Below are positions 37,112 to 45,971 of a stretch of 64,000 bases of DNA, in pieces. This DNA comes from Lyngbya aestuarii BL J (GTDB lineage Bacteria; Cyanobacteriota; Cyanobacteriia; Cyanobacteriales; Microcoleaceae). The notes beneath the pieces were generated by a model that searched no databases, was not told the origin of the DNA, and saw nothing but the letters and a program-made list of their open reading frames with translations. The position numbers and the translations under genes were made by a program. Position 1 is the first letter of the stretch. Each line of letters starts with the position of its first letter. The stretch is from assembly GCF_000478195.2 (NCBI RefSeq), contig NZ_AUZM01000003.1, forward strand, positions 124,001-188,000. Reading direction: 5' to 3'.

Positions 37112-38149
37112 TTAACCTTTTCCTAAAACAGCTTGTAATTTTTTGTAAAGCATAGGATTTTCTTTTTGTTCACAGAGTTGTAGAGCTTGTTTAAAGTCTG
37201 GAATTGCTTTGGAATTCTCTCTCAACTGCTGATAAACTAATCCACGATTGTAGAAAGCTTCCGCATAACCTGGCTCGCTTAGAATCGCTTTATTGTAGTC
37301 TTCTATTGCTTGATCGTATTCTTTGCGTTCGTAATAAACATTACCCCTGTTGTTGTAGGCTTCGGCATAGTTGGGATGAATCTTAATTGCTTGATCGTAA
37401 TCTTCTATGGCTTTGACATAATCTTTTAAGTCATAGTAAACCGTTCCTCTATTGTTATAAGCCTCGGCATAGTCGGGAGAAATCTCAATTGCTAGATTGT
37501 AATCGTCTAGAACGTCTCGATTTTTTTGTAAGGCATAACTCGCCGCCCCACGATTATTGTAAGCTTCTGCATAGTTAGTGTTGAATTCTAAGGCTTGACT
37601 ATAATCGGCGATCGCATTTTCGTAGCCACCTAGTCGATGATATGCAGTACCTCGATTGTAATAAGCGCGATAAAATTGAGGCTTTAAAGTCAGTGCTTGA
37701 GTGTAATCTTCAACTGCTTTTTCGTATTCTTCTAGGATGTAGTAGGTATTACCACGATTATTGTAAGCCTCTGCATATTTGCGATTAATTTCAATGGCTT
37801 GAGTATAGTTTTCAATGGCTTGAGTATACTCTCGGAGGGTGTAATGAGTATTGGCTTTATTGTAATAAGCCTCCGCAGAGTTTGAATAGGTTGTAATCGC
37901 TTGTTCGTAGGCTTCAATTGCCTCAGAATATTCTTGGTTTTGTTCGTAATCAAGACCTTGATTGTTGTAAACTTGAGAACGGTCTTTCCTGTTTTTTAAC
38001 AAGGCTGGCACAACTAACACAAAAATAAACAGAAGAACACTACTTGCAATAATAATAATCGCCACTAACAAGGCTATCTCCACTATCTTGAGGAAAATTC
38101 TGATCGCTTTATGAGGTGAAGACGTTACAGGTTTTGTATTGAGCGACAT
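37112..38149 (-). CDS. Membrane-anchored TPR protein with eight or more repeats
   Basis: A 345-residue protein with one hydrophobic anchor (IALLVAIIIIASSVLLFIFV, residues ~26-48) and then regular 34-residue TPRs to the C-terminus, each of the form AEAYNNRGxxYYxLxxYxxAIEDYxxAI. The repeats are very uniform, suggesting recent internal expansion. It likely displays a protein-binding scaffold at a membrane. It has no two-cysteine tail itself but sits between two genes that do, on the same strand. Confidence 0.85.
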   Translation of the reverse strand: MSLNTKPVTSSPHKAIRIFLKIVEIALLVAIIIIASSVLLFIFVLVVPALLKNRKDRSQVYNNQGLDYEQNQEYSEAIEAYEQAITTYSNSAEAYYNKANTHYTLREYTQAIENYTQAIEINRKYAEAYNNRGNTYYILEEYEKAVEDYTQALTLKPQFYRAYYNRGTAYHRLGGYENAIADYSQALEFNTNYAEAYNNRGAASYALQKNRDVLDDYNLAIEISPDYAEAYNNRGTVYYDLKDYVKAIEDYDQAIKIHPNYAEAYNNRGNVYYERKEYDQAIEDYNKAILSEPGYAEAFYNRGLVYQQLRENSKAIPDFKQALQLCEQKENPMLYKKLQAVLGKG

Positions 38150-38486
38150 CGGTACAGATCTGACATTGCTATAAAGTCAGACGATCATATAATTCGTGCA
38201 ACTTAACCCCTCACTCAATTACTGCTTTTCATTTTCAGTAATCAACTACTGTGATCTCAACTCATTAGCTTGAAAATGAAATTGGGGTACACGATTAAAC
38301 CTAGTTATATCGCCCCCTACAGCTATAAAACTCAGTTAAACCGTGTTATTTCCCCCATTTTTTCATCTTTAAAATCCCGTTTTTCTCAATAAAAACAACG
38401 AACATTTCCTCCGTTTAAATTAATTTGATGAATTAATTTAATCCAGCAGAAAACTGTATTTCTATTGCAACGGTTGAGTGATGTCC
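38150..38486. other. Intergenic region, nothing recognised
   Basis: 337 AT-rich bases between the 78-residue tail gene and the TPR gene. It should hold the TPR promoter. No repeat or open frame is convincing. Confidence 0.4.
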
Positions 38487-38723
38487 TTATTTATCTTGCT
38501 GAACACCAGAAACTTGAGTGGTATTGATCGGACAAGCAGGACTTGCATCAAACTCCTCAACTTTGCGAACCTTACGAATTAAAACGATTTCTTCTTCTCG
38601 ACGAACAATGGTGCGTACAGGAGTCACACACACGATGTCCATATTCGGATCACGAGAGAAACTATCAAAGTGTAAAGCATCCAGGTTGCTCGGAATAATT
38701 TGACCTTTATTTTGCTCGCTCAT
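38487..38723 (-). CDS. 78-residue protein consisting almost only of the shared two-cysteine tail
   Basis: A 78-residue protein: about 18 residues of leader (MSEQNKGQIIPSNLDALH), then FDSFSRD, DIVCVTPVR, IVRREEEIVL, IRKVRKVE, DASPACP and a short polar end. It is thus the C-terminal tail of the larger neighbours as a free unit. The two cysteines are 32 residues apart, exactly as in the others. It is not an artefact: the protein is conserved while synonymous positions differ from the other copies, and a good promoter lies just upstream. No clear Shine-Dalgarno sequence is seen. Function unknown; it could be a free subunit, adaptor, decoy or precursor peptide. Confidence 0.8.
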   Translation of the reverse strand: MSEQNKGQIIPSNLDALHFDSFSRDPNMDIVCVTPVRTIVRREEEIVLIRKVRKVEEFDASPACPINTTQVSGVQQDK

Positions 38724-38767
38724 AATTTTGTAAATGAAAGGTGGACTAGGTTATAAACTTTGGCTTT

Positions 38768-38797
38768 AGTATAACTTCCTTTATGACACACTGCCAA
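38768..38797 (-). promoter_or_regulatory. Sigma70-type promoter of the 78-residue tail gene
   Basis: On the minus strand TTGGCA is followed after 18 bases by TATACT, close to the TTGACA/TATAAT consensus. It would give a leader of roughly 35-40 bases before the ATG at 38723. Confidence 0.6.
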
Positions 38798-39241
38798 TAC
38801 CTACAAAGCAAGATTTTAGTGACAGTTCTCCAAGAATCTGCTTTTTAAGCGGTTTATAAAACGTATTTAAACTAATATTAATCTGGATTAATTTTTTACC
38901 TATGGAGATTGACAAAAAGAACCTTATCCCCATTGGAGACGATATACATAATTTTATTTTATTGTCAACCCCATTAGTTAGTATATTTTTGAGACTAAAG
39001 TAAGAATATTTTGAATAAAAATTGACTTCTAAATAGAGATTTATTCCGGTGAAAGCAGTATTAAACCATTAAGGGGTTAAACCCATTAACTATGGAGAGG
39101 GAGATTTAGAAGTTAGAAGTCACAGAGTACCCGTTGGGGGTCTGTCCGCTGCTGTGACCGTTGGTCAGAAGTCAGAAGGCAAGAAGTCAGAAGGCAAGAA
39201 GGCAAGAAGCAAGATCTCCCGACCTCCCGACCTCCACCTGA
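38798..39241. other. Intergenic region with purine-rich short repeats
   Basis: About 440 bases between the tail gene promoter and the end of the dehydrogenase gene. From 39164 to 39213 it holds irregular repeats of AGAAGTCAGAAGGCA. No gene is seen. Confidence 0.5.
39164..39213. repeat. Low-complexity direct repeat (AGAAGTCAGAAGGCA-like)
   Basis: Overlapping copies of AGAAGTCAGAAGGCAAG and AAGGCAAGA in direct orientation, strongly purine-biased on the plus strand. It lies just after the NDH-2-type gene. Confidence 0.65.
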
Positions 39242-40444
39242 CTACCGAGTCGGAGGTGACATCATTTCCTGAAGGGGTCGAGTCATCCAGTTAAAAGCAA
39301 CCCGAACTTGATGATCGAGGGTGGGCAAACGATAAAGATAAATCAAACGACGAGCCAGATGTGCCATTTGTCCCTCTAACTTAATCCCCAAACCCGTCAG
39401 GGTAGCATCATCAGTGCCTAAAGTCATCATTTCGCCTAAACCCTGATAGCGGAAGGGTAACAAGGGGCGTCCTGTCAAAGAAGCCCAAATATTCCAGCCT
39501 GCATAGTCTGCTTGTTGAAACGCGGCTTGAGCCGTTGTCGGCACGTTTTGACCGTCAACATCCTTGCAATCAGCCAAATCTCCCAGCGCAAAAATTTCGG
39601 GATGGTCAACCACTTGCAAGGTCGTTGTTGCGCTCACCTGACCCCGCTGATTATGCTTCAAGGGTAGCGACTCGACAATCGGCGAAATTTTTGTTCCCAC
39701 CGTCCACAAGACCACATCTACCGGAATCGTATCGATCTGTTCCCGGTACTCCAAAGCGAGCGAATCTGCTGCTATCGATTGAACGGTTGTCTCCAAATCC
39801 ACCCAAATCCGACGCTGTTGGAGGGCGCGTTGGGCGGCTTCACGGTTAAAACTCGGAGAACCCCGCAAAATCTCCTGATCTCGTTCAATCAGTCGTAACC
39901 GTCCCCGATCTTGGAGTCGGTCAGCAAGCTTACAAGCCAACTCTACACCACTGTAACCGCCACCTGCGATCGCAATCCGAATTTTATCGCGATCAGAGGC
40001 TTCTAGAACTCGCAGCCGTTCTTCGAGGCGATAGGCATCTTCGAGGGTTCGGAAAGGAATTGCATATTCAGCCGCTCCCGGTACAATATCGAGGGGTGTT
40101 TCCCCTCCCATTGCCAAAACCAAATAATCATAAGTCACAGGTTCACCTTCACTGAACTGAACTTGCTGGGCTTCAATATCGATAGCGGTGACAAGTTGCT
40201 GAGTGAAGCGTATATTTGTATTTTGCAACAGTTGTTCAAAGGGGGGAGCAATTTCCCAACTTTGCAGTTCTCCAGTTAAGAGTTCATACAATAATGGCGA
40301 AAACAAAAAGCGATCGCGGCTATCAACAAGAATAATTTCCGGTTGTTGAGATTTCTGCCAGGGTAACTCATTTAAGCGTAGGGCGGTATAGAGTCCACCA
40401 AAGCCTCCACCCAAAATACAGATGCGGGTTGGTTGTTCAGTCAT
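39242..40444 (-). CDS. Type II NAD(P)H dehydrogenase-like FAD oxidoreductase
   Basis: A 400-residue flavoprotein of the NDH-2 family, which passes electrons from NAD(P)H to quinone at the membrane without pumping protons. The FAD-binding loop ICILGGGFGGLYTALRL starts the protein, YLVLAMGGE follows, the NAD(P)H-binding loop is IAIAGGGYSGVELA and the second FAD motif is FALGDLADC. Length is normal for cyanobacterial Ndb proteins, of which several copies usually exist. The exact paralogue cannot be named. Confidence 0.87.
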   Translation of the reverse strand: MTEQPTRICILGGGFGGLYTALRLNELPWQKSQQPEIILVDSRDRFLFSPLLYELLTGELQSWEIAPPFEQLLQNTNIRFTQQLVTAIDIEAQQVQFSEGEPVTYDYLVLAMGGETPLDIVPGAAEYAIPFRTLEDAYRLEERLRVLEASDRDKIRIAIAGGGYSGVELACKLADRLQDRGRLRLIERDQEILRGSPSFNREAAQRALQQRRIWVDLETTVQSIAADSLALEYREQIDTIPVDVVLWTVGTKISPIVESLPLKHNQRGQVSATTTLQVVDHPEIFALGDLADCKDVDGQNVPTTAQAAFQQADYAGWNIWASLTGRPLLPFRYQGLGEMMTLGTDDATLTGLGIKLEGQMAHLARRLIYLYRLPTLDHQVRVAFNWMTRPLQEMMSPPTR

Positions 40445-40642
40445 AGTTTGCAGATGAGGAACGGATAAGCAATCAAGCAGTTTCTTTCACTAGGATAACA
40501 AGGCTAGGGAGTGTTTTCCGTCTGTTAGTTTGGGCTGAGTGTTGAGTAAAAATACGGGTGAGTGTATGGTTCGTTGCGGAGTATGTCCCTAGACTGATGC
40601 AAGATAGAGAAAGAGAAGGTCTTAACTGTAAACTATTAACCC

Positions 40643-41050
40643 ATGCCGGAAGATAAGTTATTTGGACGTTTACATTACAGTAAATTACTGGTGCTAGAGT
40701 TGCAAAGACGACTGCAAGCACTGGGTCTTGACCCCGGGCCTGTGAATGGGAGATTGAATCCTGAAACAGAGGCGGCTTTGGAGGAAGCACAACGGACTTA
40801 TGGAGTCCATGGAGGTAAGGCTAAAGCGGCTTATTTTGTGGTTATTTCTGGTAAGTCCGAAGATTTACCTAAAATTGTGGAACAAGTGATTTTATTGGGG
40901 GTGCCGGAAACGGGGGTGTATCAACGGAATAGTCCTTTTAATCCCAAAGTTGCGGTTGGGCCGTTTTCTAATCCTGAAATTGCCAAACGCTGGCAACATT
41001 ATCTACGGGATTTTGGCTTGGGTCAGGCTCAAATTTACTATGGATGTTAG
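40643..41050 (+). CDS. Peptidoglycan-binding-like and SPOR-like domain protein
   Basis: A 135-residue protein. The N-terminal part (VLELQRRLQALGLDPGPVNG then RLNPETEAAL) is a PG_binding_1-type three-helix motif. The C-terminal part (YFVVISGKSEDL, VAVGPFSNPEIAKRW, AQIYYG) has the outline of a SPOR domain, which binds denuded glycan strands. No signal peptide is seen, which is odd for cell-wall binding; the start at ATG 40643 may be correct, or the protein may act inside the cell. Divergent from the dehydrogenase. Confidence 0.72.
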   Translation: MPEDKLFGRLHYSKLLVLELQRRLQALGLDPGPVNGRLNPETEAALEEAQRTYGVHGGKAKAAYFVVISGKSEDLPKIVEQVILLGVPETGVYQRNSPFNPKVAVGPFSNPEIAKRWQHYLRDFGLGQAQIYYGC

Positions 41051-41173
41051 TGTTTTATGATGGGTTTAGAGCTTAAAAAAAGTTAGCAATGTTTAGCTCC
41101 TTTTCGGAGAGGAATTCTACATTTTTTGATCAAATATTAGAGTGAAAGTTTAATTTTTCTCCAATTTTAAACC

Positions 41174-42154
41174 ATGGAATCCCTCAAAAAAAAAATTGCT
41201 AGATTAGGTAATAAGCGACAGATATCTCGACTTCATCGAGTCTGTGGTCGTCTATTGCATGAAGTTTTAGAAGTTCTGATTATTTTTACGGCTGTTATTT
41301 TTGTTATTCTCTCTATTTTATATCTAGAAAATACTTTAGAAGAGCAAACAGACTGGGGTCAGTTGTTTATTCGTTCGATTGAAAAATCTCGAATTTTAGG
41401 AACGTTTGAAAGTATTAGTATTGTTACTGCTTTAGTTGTTTATTTGCGACGAGGAAAGAAACAATCTCATTATGAAGCGTGGCAAGTGATCGACTCTGCT
41501 CAAGGAATTGAGTTTAGTCATGCTCGAATTAAAGCCTTAGAAGAATTAGCTAAAGATGGGATTAGTTTAAAAGGGTTATTGTTACCGAAAGCTAATCTTG
41601 AACAAATTCATATAGTGGATGGTGATTTTAAAGAAGTGAACCTACAAGGGGCTAAACTTCAAGAAGCCAATTTACAAGGAAGTACCTTTGAACTCACTCA
41701 ACTGCAAGGGGCTAATTTTTGGAAAGCTAATCTACAAGAAGCCTTCTTTCTTCTGACACAAATGCAGAAAATAAACTTGAGTTCTGCTAATCTCAGTTAT
41801 GCAGATTTACAAGGGGTTAATTTGTTAGAAGCGAATCTCCAAAAAGCAGATATTCAAGGGGCTTATATTTTGGGAAACTTACAAGGTGTAGATTTTCAAG
41901 AAGCTAATCTTCGAGGTACTATTTTAGAAGGTGCTTATCTCAAAGATGCCAATTTTCAAGATGCCAATCTCCGAGGGGCTAATCTCAAAGATGCCAATTT
42001 ACAAGGGGCTAATTTTCAAGGGGCTAATTTGCAAGGCGTTAATTTTCAAAATGCCAAAGGGTTACATCCGTCTCAAGTTTGGGCGGCTCAAAATTGGGAA
42101 CTGGCTCGATATTCTAAAGATTTTCTCTACAAGTTAGGGTTAAAATTAGAGTAA
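41174..42154 (+). CDS. Pentapeptide-repeat membrane protein
   Basis: A 326-residue protein with a transmembrane helix (VLIIFTAVIFVILSILYL, residues ~36-54) and possibly a second near 80-95, then about thirty pentapeptide repeats from ~135 to 300 of the form A(N/D)LQG. These fold as a right-handed quadrilateral beta helix. The C-terminal KGLHPSQVWAAQNWELARYS is typical of cyanobacterial members. Function unknown. Ends 33 bases before a convergent gene. Confidence 0.88.
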   Translation: MESLKKKIARLGNKRQISRLHRVCGRLLHEVLEVLIIFTAVIFVILSILYLENTLEEQTDWGQLFIRSIEKSRILGTFESISIVTALVVYLRRGKKQSHYEAWQVIDSAQGIEFSHARIKALEELAKDGISLKGLLLPKANLEQIHIVDGDFKEVNLQGAKLQEANLQGSTFELTQLQGANFWKANLQEAFFLLTQMQKINLSSANLSYADLQGVNLLEANLQKADIQGAYILGNLQGVDFQEANLRGTILEGAYLKDANFQDANLRGANLKDANLQGANFQGANLQGVNFQNAKGLHPSQVWAAQNWELARYSKDFLYKLGLKLE

Positions 42155-42187
42155 ATTAAATGACTTTAAAAAAGAGTCAAAATAGTC

Positions 42188-43096
42188 TTATTTTTGTTCA
42201 ATCGGTAAAGCATAAATCCCGATATGATTGGCGATGGGACGTTGACGCATGGGAATTCGACTATGAAAGGGTGCATTTAAAACTTTGGTATCTGTTCCCT
42301 CAGAAATCACTAACGTTGTCGAACCCCCACCATCCAAATTTAACGCCGTTTCTACCCCTTCTATTTCTTGGATAATATTGGTCAAAGTGGCTAAGGTTAC
42401 ACCTGTACTATAAAACGGTTGACGACCATCAATTAAAATGAACCACAGCGTTTCTCCTGTTTTGTCAATTGCCACCGCAGTGCGAGGAAACTTTTTGTTG
42501 TGATCTGAGAATTTTTTAACTTTAATCGGTTTACCTTTTTTAACTAAAATTAGATTTCCGGCTATCCCTTGAACGGTATTTTGAGGACAAGTATCTGGGT
42601 AAATTTCTGCTTTATTTTCAGGAGAAATACAAAGCACTGGCCAATCTTCATTCACGCTTGAATAAATTTTTCCCTGAGAAATTGCCTGCCCTAAAATATT
42701 AACCCGTTCTCCCGAATGGGGATAATAATCTATCGGACTATGGACATAAAAGGGATGAAAAAAACTACCATTAATTGCCAGTTGTAGATCATAATTTTGT
42801 AAAAACTCGGATGTAGTTTGAGCCGCGATATCTTGATTATCTTCTCCGGGTTTTCCGGGAGTTACTAAAAGTTTAATTCCGGGAGTAGTTAAGTCTATTT
42901 TAACAATATGAACCATTAACGGATCGGGTTTTGAACGTCGAATTCTTTGGTAAGTAATCCCTTGAAAAAGTTTTTGTTTTTGTTTGGAAATAGGTAAAGG
43001 TCGGGTCAGGTGTAATCCCAAGTATAATAAACCCGGAGTTAAGAGAATCACTAAACTGAAACTTAGTATAGTTTTGATCAGAAAACGTTTATTCAT
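42188..43096 (-). CDS. Phosphodiester glycosidase (NAGPA/DUF2233) family protein
   Basis: A ~302-residue exported protein: a hydrophobic N-terminal helix (TILSFSLVILLTPGLLYLGL) followed by the NAGPA-type domain with LAINGSFFHPF, GIAGNLILVKKGK, RTAVAIDKTGETLWFILIDG, and the characteristic NLDGGGSTTLV. Family members cleave N-acetylglucosamine phosphodiesters or bind cell-wall glycans. The substrate here is unknown. Start taken at ATG 43096; the frame opens nine codons earlier at 43123. Confidence 0.85.
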   Translation of the reverse strand: MNKRFLIKTILSFSLVILLTPGLLYLGLHLTRPLPISKQKQKLFQGITYQRIRRSKPDPLMVHIVKIDLTTPGIKLLVTPGKPGEDNQDIAAQTTSEFLQNYDLQLAINGSFFHPFYVHSPIDYYPHSGERVNILGQAISQGKIYSSVNEDWPVLCISPENKAEIYPDTCPQNTVQGIAGNLILVKKGKPIKVKKFSDHNKKFPRTAVAIDKTGETLWFILIDGRQPFYSTGVTLATLTNIIQEIEGVETALNLDGGGSTTLVISEGTDTKVLNAPFHSRIPMRQRPIANHIGIYALPIEQK

Positions 43097-43249
43097 CGGT
43101 ATTGAGAGATACAACTCACGCATAACCCTATTTTAGGGTAATACAAATCAATACTCATTCGCGAGGAAGAAGTAACCGGATTTTTATAAATTTATTTTGA
43201 TGAATTTTTAGACTGAGTTTTCCGATTGTATTTTTGATTAATTAATGTG

Positions 43250-44017
43250 CTATAATGAAGCTAGAATTAGCGTTAAATCATCATCAGTTCGTTCAGAAAC
43301 ACGAGGCGATCGCAAGAAAGCTTCTAACTGTTCTTGAGCATCTTGTTCATCTGTAATCATCGAAACAAATTTAAACAGGGGCGAAAAGAAAGGTCGATGG
43401 GGAGTTGCTTCGGGCATTTTCAATGCTAACATTTGTAAGCCATCTGAGAACACCGCTAAATGAGTCGGTTCACCTTCCCAAACCCTAATCTGTGCCGTTT
43501 CCACCGCATCAAACCCAATCAAAAATTTTGTTTCATTCAAATATTCACCCTGTTCGGGTTGCGTTATCGCCTCTATTTTTCCCGCTGTATCTTCTACCAC
43601 TGCTGCCCCATCACCCACCTGAGCAACGGCAATAAAATTAGAGGTTGCTAACAATAAAATCAGTGTTGTTGCTAATTCTCTAATTTCCACGTCTTGAACA
43701 CTGGCTTCAGCTTGTACTGCCATTTTTGCTGAATTTAACGTATCCATTAATCGTCCTTTCCAGTCAATTTCTTGGGATGCTGATAAGGGAAGATTAATCG
43801 TTTGAGCAAGAGTATTTACAGCCGTTTCTACGGCTACTTTTGAGCCAATTTCTGACAATCTCGCTGAACCGGCTCCATCCGCCACAGCCACAATTAAAAG
43901 ATCATCTGATAATCTTTTGTAGCAGTAAGCATCCTGACAGGGAAGATCACTTTTTTCATGACTCTTGCCCCGTATAGATGCCGATACAATTTGCCAGTTA
44001 AAGTCGCGGTTAGACAT
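43250..44017 (-). CDS. PP2C-family protein phosphatase
   Basis: A 255-residue PP2C-like Ser/Thr phosphatase with the family acidic motifs CQDAYCYK, VADGAGSARLSEIGS and VGDGAAVVE. Residue spacing matches the compact PP2C type that accompanies TerY-like VWA proteins (PP2C_2). It lies 73 bases after a VWA gene on the same strand. The third member of the usual triad, a Ser/Thr kinase, is not present in this window. Confidence 0.85.
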   Translation of the reverse strand: MSNRDFNWQIVSASIRGKSHEKSDLPCQDAYCYKRLSDDLLIVAVADGAGSARLSEIGSKVAVETAVNTLAQTINLPLSASQEIDWKGRLMDTLNSAKMAVQAEASVQDVEIRELATTLILLLATSNFIAVAQVGDGAAVVEDTAGKIEAITQPEQGEYLNETKFLIGFDAVETAQIRVWEGEPTHLAVFSDGLQMLALKMPEATPHRPFFSPLFKFVSMITDEQDAQEQLEAFLRSPRVSERTDDDLTLILASL

Positions 44018-44090
44018 GGGATATCCCGTAAAAGATACTCAAAAATCAGCGAATAACAATTAATTCACGATTAGCAATGGGCAGATTAAT

Positions 44091-44753
44091 TTAGACAGCA
44101 CCCCATCCGGGAGGCGGTAAAGCAATCTGTTCATCGACTTTGGAGTGAGACACCATTTGCATACTCGCAGACAGCCAGATAAACATTTCTCTAAAGTCTA
44201 ATCCTTTTAATTTTAAAGGAGCGCGTTCAACGATTAAACTCAGGCGTTCCATATTCGCCCCTTCCACTCCCACTGCAAAAAAAGCAACCTGTTTATTGCC
44301 TTCTTCTTGTTTAATTCGTTCAGCCGCTTGATCCGCCATCCGATCAGATTCGCCCTGCGGTTCACCATCAGTAATCATAAACACCCACGGGCGATAATAG
44401 GCAATACCATTATTACGATATTCGGCTTTGCGGGCGGCTACTAAATCTAGGGCTTGGTTAATCCCTGTTCCCATAAAAGTTTGTCCCTGTGCTGTTAGCA
44501 AGGGAGGTTCAAACTGATCGGCGGTGACAAAATCTTGGAGAATTTTAACTTGATTATCGAAGGAAATAATGGCAACTTCGACTCGTTTTTTTGCCAATTC
44601 ATCCCGAGCTAAATCGTGTCTAAACGTGTTCAGGCCATCATTGAGGGCGTCGATGGGTACACCTTGCATGGAGGCGGAAGTGTCCAGCAACAGCACACAA
44701 GGACAACGGGGTTCAGGGTTTTCAGCAAATTCTACAGCTTCCTCAAGTCTCAT
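44091..44753 (-). CDS. TerY-like VWA domain protein
   Basis: A 220-residue protein that is nearly all VWA domain: FAENPEPRCPCVLLLDTSAS carries the MIDAS DxSxS, with a conserved Thr in GTGINQAL and FMITDGEPQGES as the acidic part. This is the TerY-type arrangement, known from tellurite-resistance-associated and signalling operons with PP2C and kinase partners. The downstream PP2C gene supports that reading. It carries no two-cysteine tail, unlike the VWA protein at 36.0-37.0 kb. Confidence 0.85.
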   Translation of the reverse strand: MRLEEAVEFAENPEPRCPCVLLLDTSASMQGVPIDALNDGLNTFRHDLARDELAKKRVEVAIISFDNQVKILQDFVTADQFEPPLLTAQGQTFMGTGINQALDLVAARKAEYRNNGIAYYRPWVFMITDGEPQGESDRMADQAAERIKQEEGNKQVAFFAVGVEGANMERLSLIVERAPLKLKGLDFREMFIWLSASMQMVSHSKVDEQIALPPPGWGAV

Positions 44754-44895
44754 AATGGGTGGTGTGGGAGTTTGCAGTTCTCTTAGGATACTCGATTTTT
44801 GCCTGTTTTTGATGATCGCTGATTTGAAGCGAGAGATTTGGCGTTCGTGCAGCGTCTCCGCAGGAGGATCGCTTTGCTAATCATACACCAATTGA

Positions 44896-45498
44896 TTAAA
44901 TTTGGCTAAGAATATAATCCAACCCACTCTCAAAGCTAAATAAAACTTGACAGTTATAGGAAGCTAAATTATTAGTTATATCGGGGGTGTTAAAATCTTT
45001 GCGATTACGATTTAAAAAACAGTTATTGCGGCTATTTATATTGCTGATATGACTAAGAACAGAAGCATATACAACAGAATCTTGTGGAGTTAAATCAAGT
45101 TCAGTTTGACCAGAAACTGCCGCTCTAATAATCTCCCCATCTAAAGGAATAATCTCTGCGAGTTGAACCAATTGAGTGATTGTATTCTCTAATCTTTGCT
45201 TTTGATCTTCCCGAGTCCGCAATAAAAAACTGGCTAAATCTTGAAGCATATTTACTTGCTCAGAATAGCTCTGAGAACGACCAAGTTGTTTTAACTCTGT
45301 ATTCAGTTCTTCAGTCAGTCTTTTTCTTTTTTTATCAGAGCGAATCATTGTTTCATAGGGTTCTACAAGGCTGTAGGCTGGAATCAGCACATTAATTTTA
45401 TTTGCTCTACAAAGTTCAAGAAGTTGCAAACAGCTTTCGTGCTGTTCTTGCATAAAAGCCAATTCTAGAATAAAGTTTGTCTCAACATACACATTCAT
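44896..45498 (-). CDS. PIN-domain protein (putative ribonuclease)
   Basis: A 200-residue PIN-fold protein. The N-terminal MNVYVETNFILELAF carries the first acidic position (Glu in place of the usual Asp), SLVEPYE the second and LDLTPQDSVVYASVL the third. It starts 24 bases after the stop of the nuclease-like gene, so the two are likely translated from one transcript. This resembles a toxin-type module, but the partner is not a known antitoxin. Confidence 0.78.
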   Translation of the reverse strand: MNVYVETNFILELAFMQEQHESCLQLLELCRANKINVLIPAYSLVEPYETMIRSDKKRKRLTEELNTELKQLGRSQSYSEQVNMLQDLASFLLRTREDQKQRLENTITQLVQLAEIIPLDGEIIRAAVSGQTELDLTPQDSVVYASVLSHISNINSRNNCFLNRNRKDFNTPDITNNLASYNCQVLFSFESGLDYILSQI

Positions 45499-45521
45499 TC
45501 TTATCCAACCAAAATATCAAC

Positions 45522-45971
45522 CTAAGCCTTAACCTCTCCACCTCGAATTGCATCAACCAATCCGGAATCAAACAGCCAGTCTTGATTTTTAAAATTCACT
45601 TCATTTTCTTTTGTTATTCCCAATAAGACCTCATTTAACCAGAAAAACATAATCAGTTCAAAGCTTGAACCACTAATTTCATTGGGAGAGACACCCGATT
45701 TATCAAAATAAGGTTTCAAAAGGGGTTTAGGATCAATTCTGTAAGTTGGCTCTATCAGATTATCTGAAAATTTTTCAGGATTTTTCCAAAGATAAAAAAC
45801 TTGGGGAAGAGCTAGGAGAAAAAAGGGTGAATTTAACAGACCAAAACCATACATAGCGTGGATTTGAGCCGCCCAATTCAAAGTGGGTTCTTGTTTTATT
45901 TTAACTTCCACAATCAGCTTTGGCTGATCATCTTTTCCGTATATAACGAAGTCAAAGATTTGAAGACTCAT
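45522..45971 (-). CDS. PD-(D/E)XK nuclease-like protein, partner of the PIN gene
   Basis: A 149-residue protein. IFDFVIYGKDDQPKLIVEVK has the D-x(n)-ExK arrangement of restriction-endonuclease-fold nucleases (Asp in FDF, then Glu and Lys in VEVK). The rest is hydrophobic and helical (FGLLNSPFFLLALPQVFYLW) as in some restriction-subunit-like proteins. It ends 24 bases before the PIN gene. Function unknown; toxin-antitoxin or defence pairing is possible. Confidence 0.6.
   Translation of the reverse strand: MSLQIFDFVIYGKDDQPKLIVEVKIKQEPTLNWAAQIHAMYGFGLLNSPFFLLALPQVFYLWKNPEKFSDNLIEPTYRIDPKPLLKPYFDKSGVSPNEISGSSFELIMFFWLNEVLLGITKENEVNFKNQDWLFDSGLVDAIRGGEVKA

Noticed and set aside
31925-38723. Shared tail explained as a DNA-level repeat
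   Set aside because: The DNA copies differ at many synonymous positions while the protein is kept, and the tails are always in frame at gene ends.
44820-44880. GC-rich GCAGCGTCTCCGCAGGAG segment as a mobile-element end
   Set aside because: No paired repeat or transposase nearby; single copy in the window.
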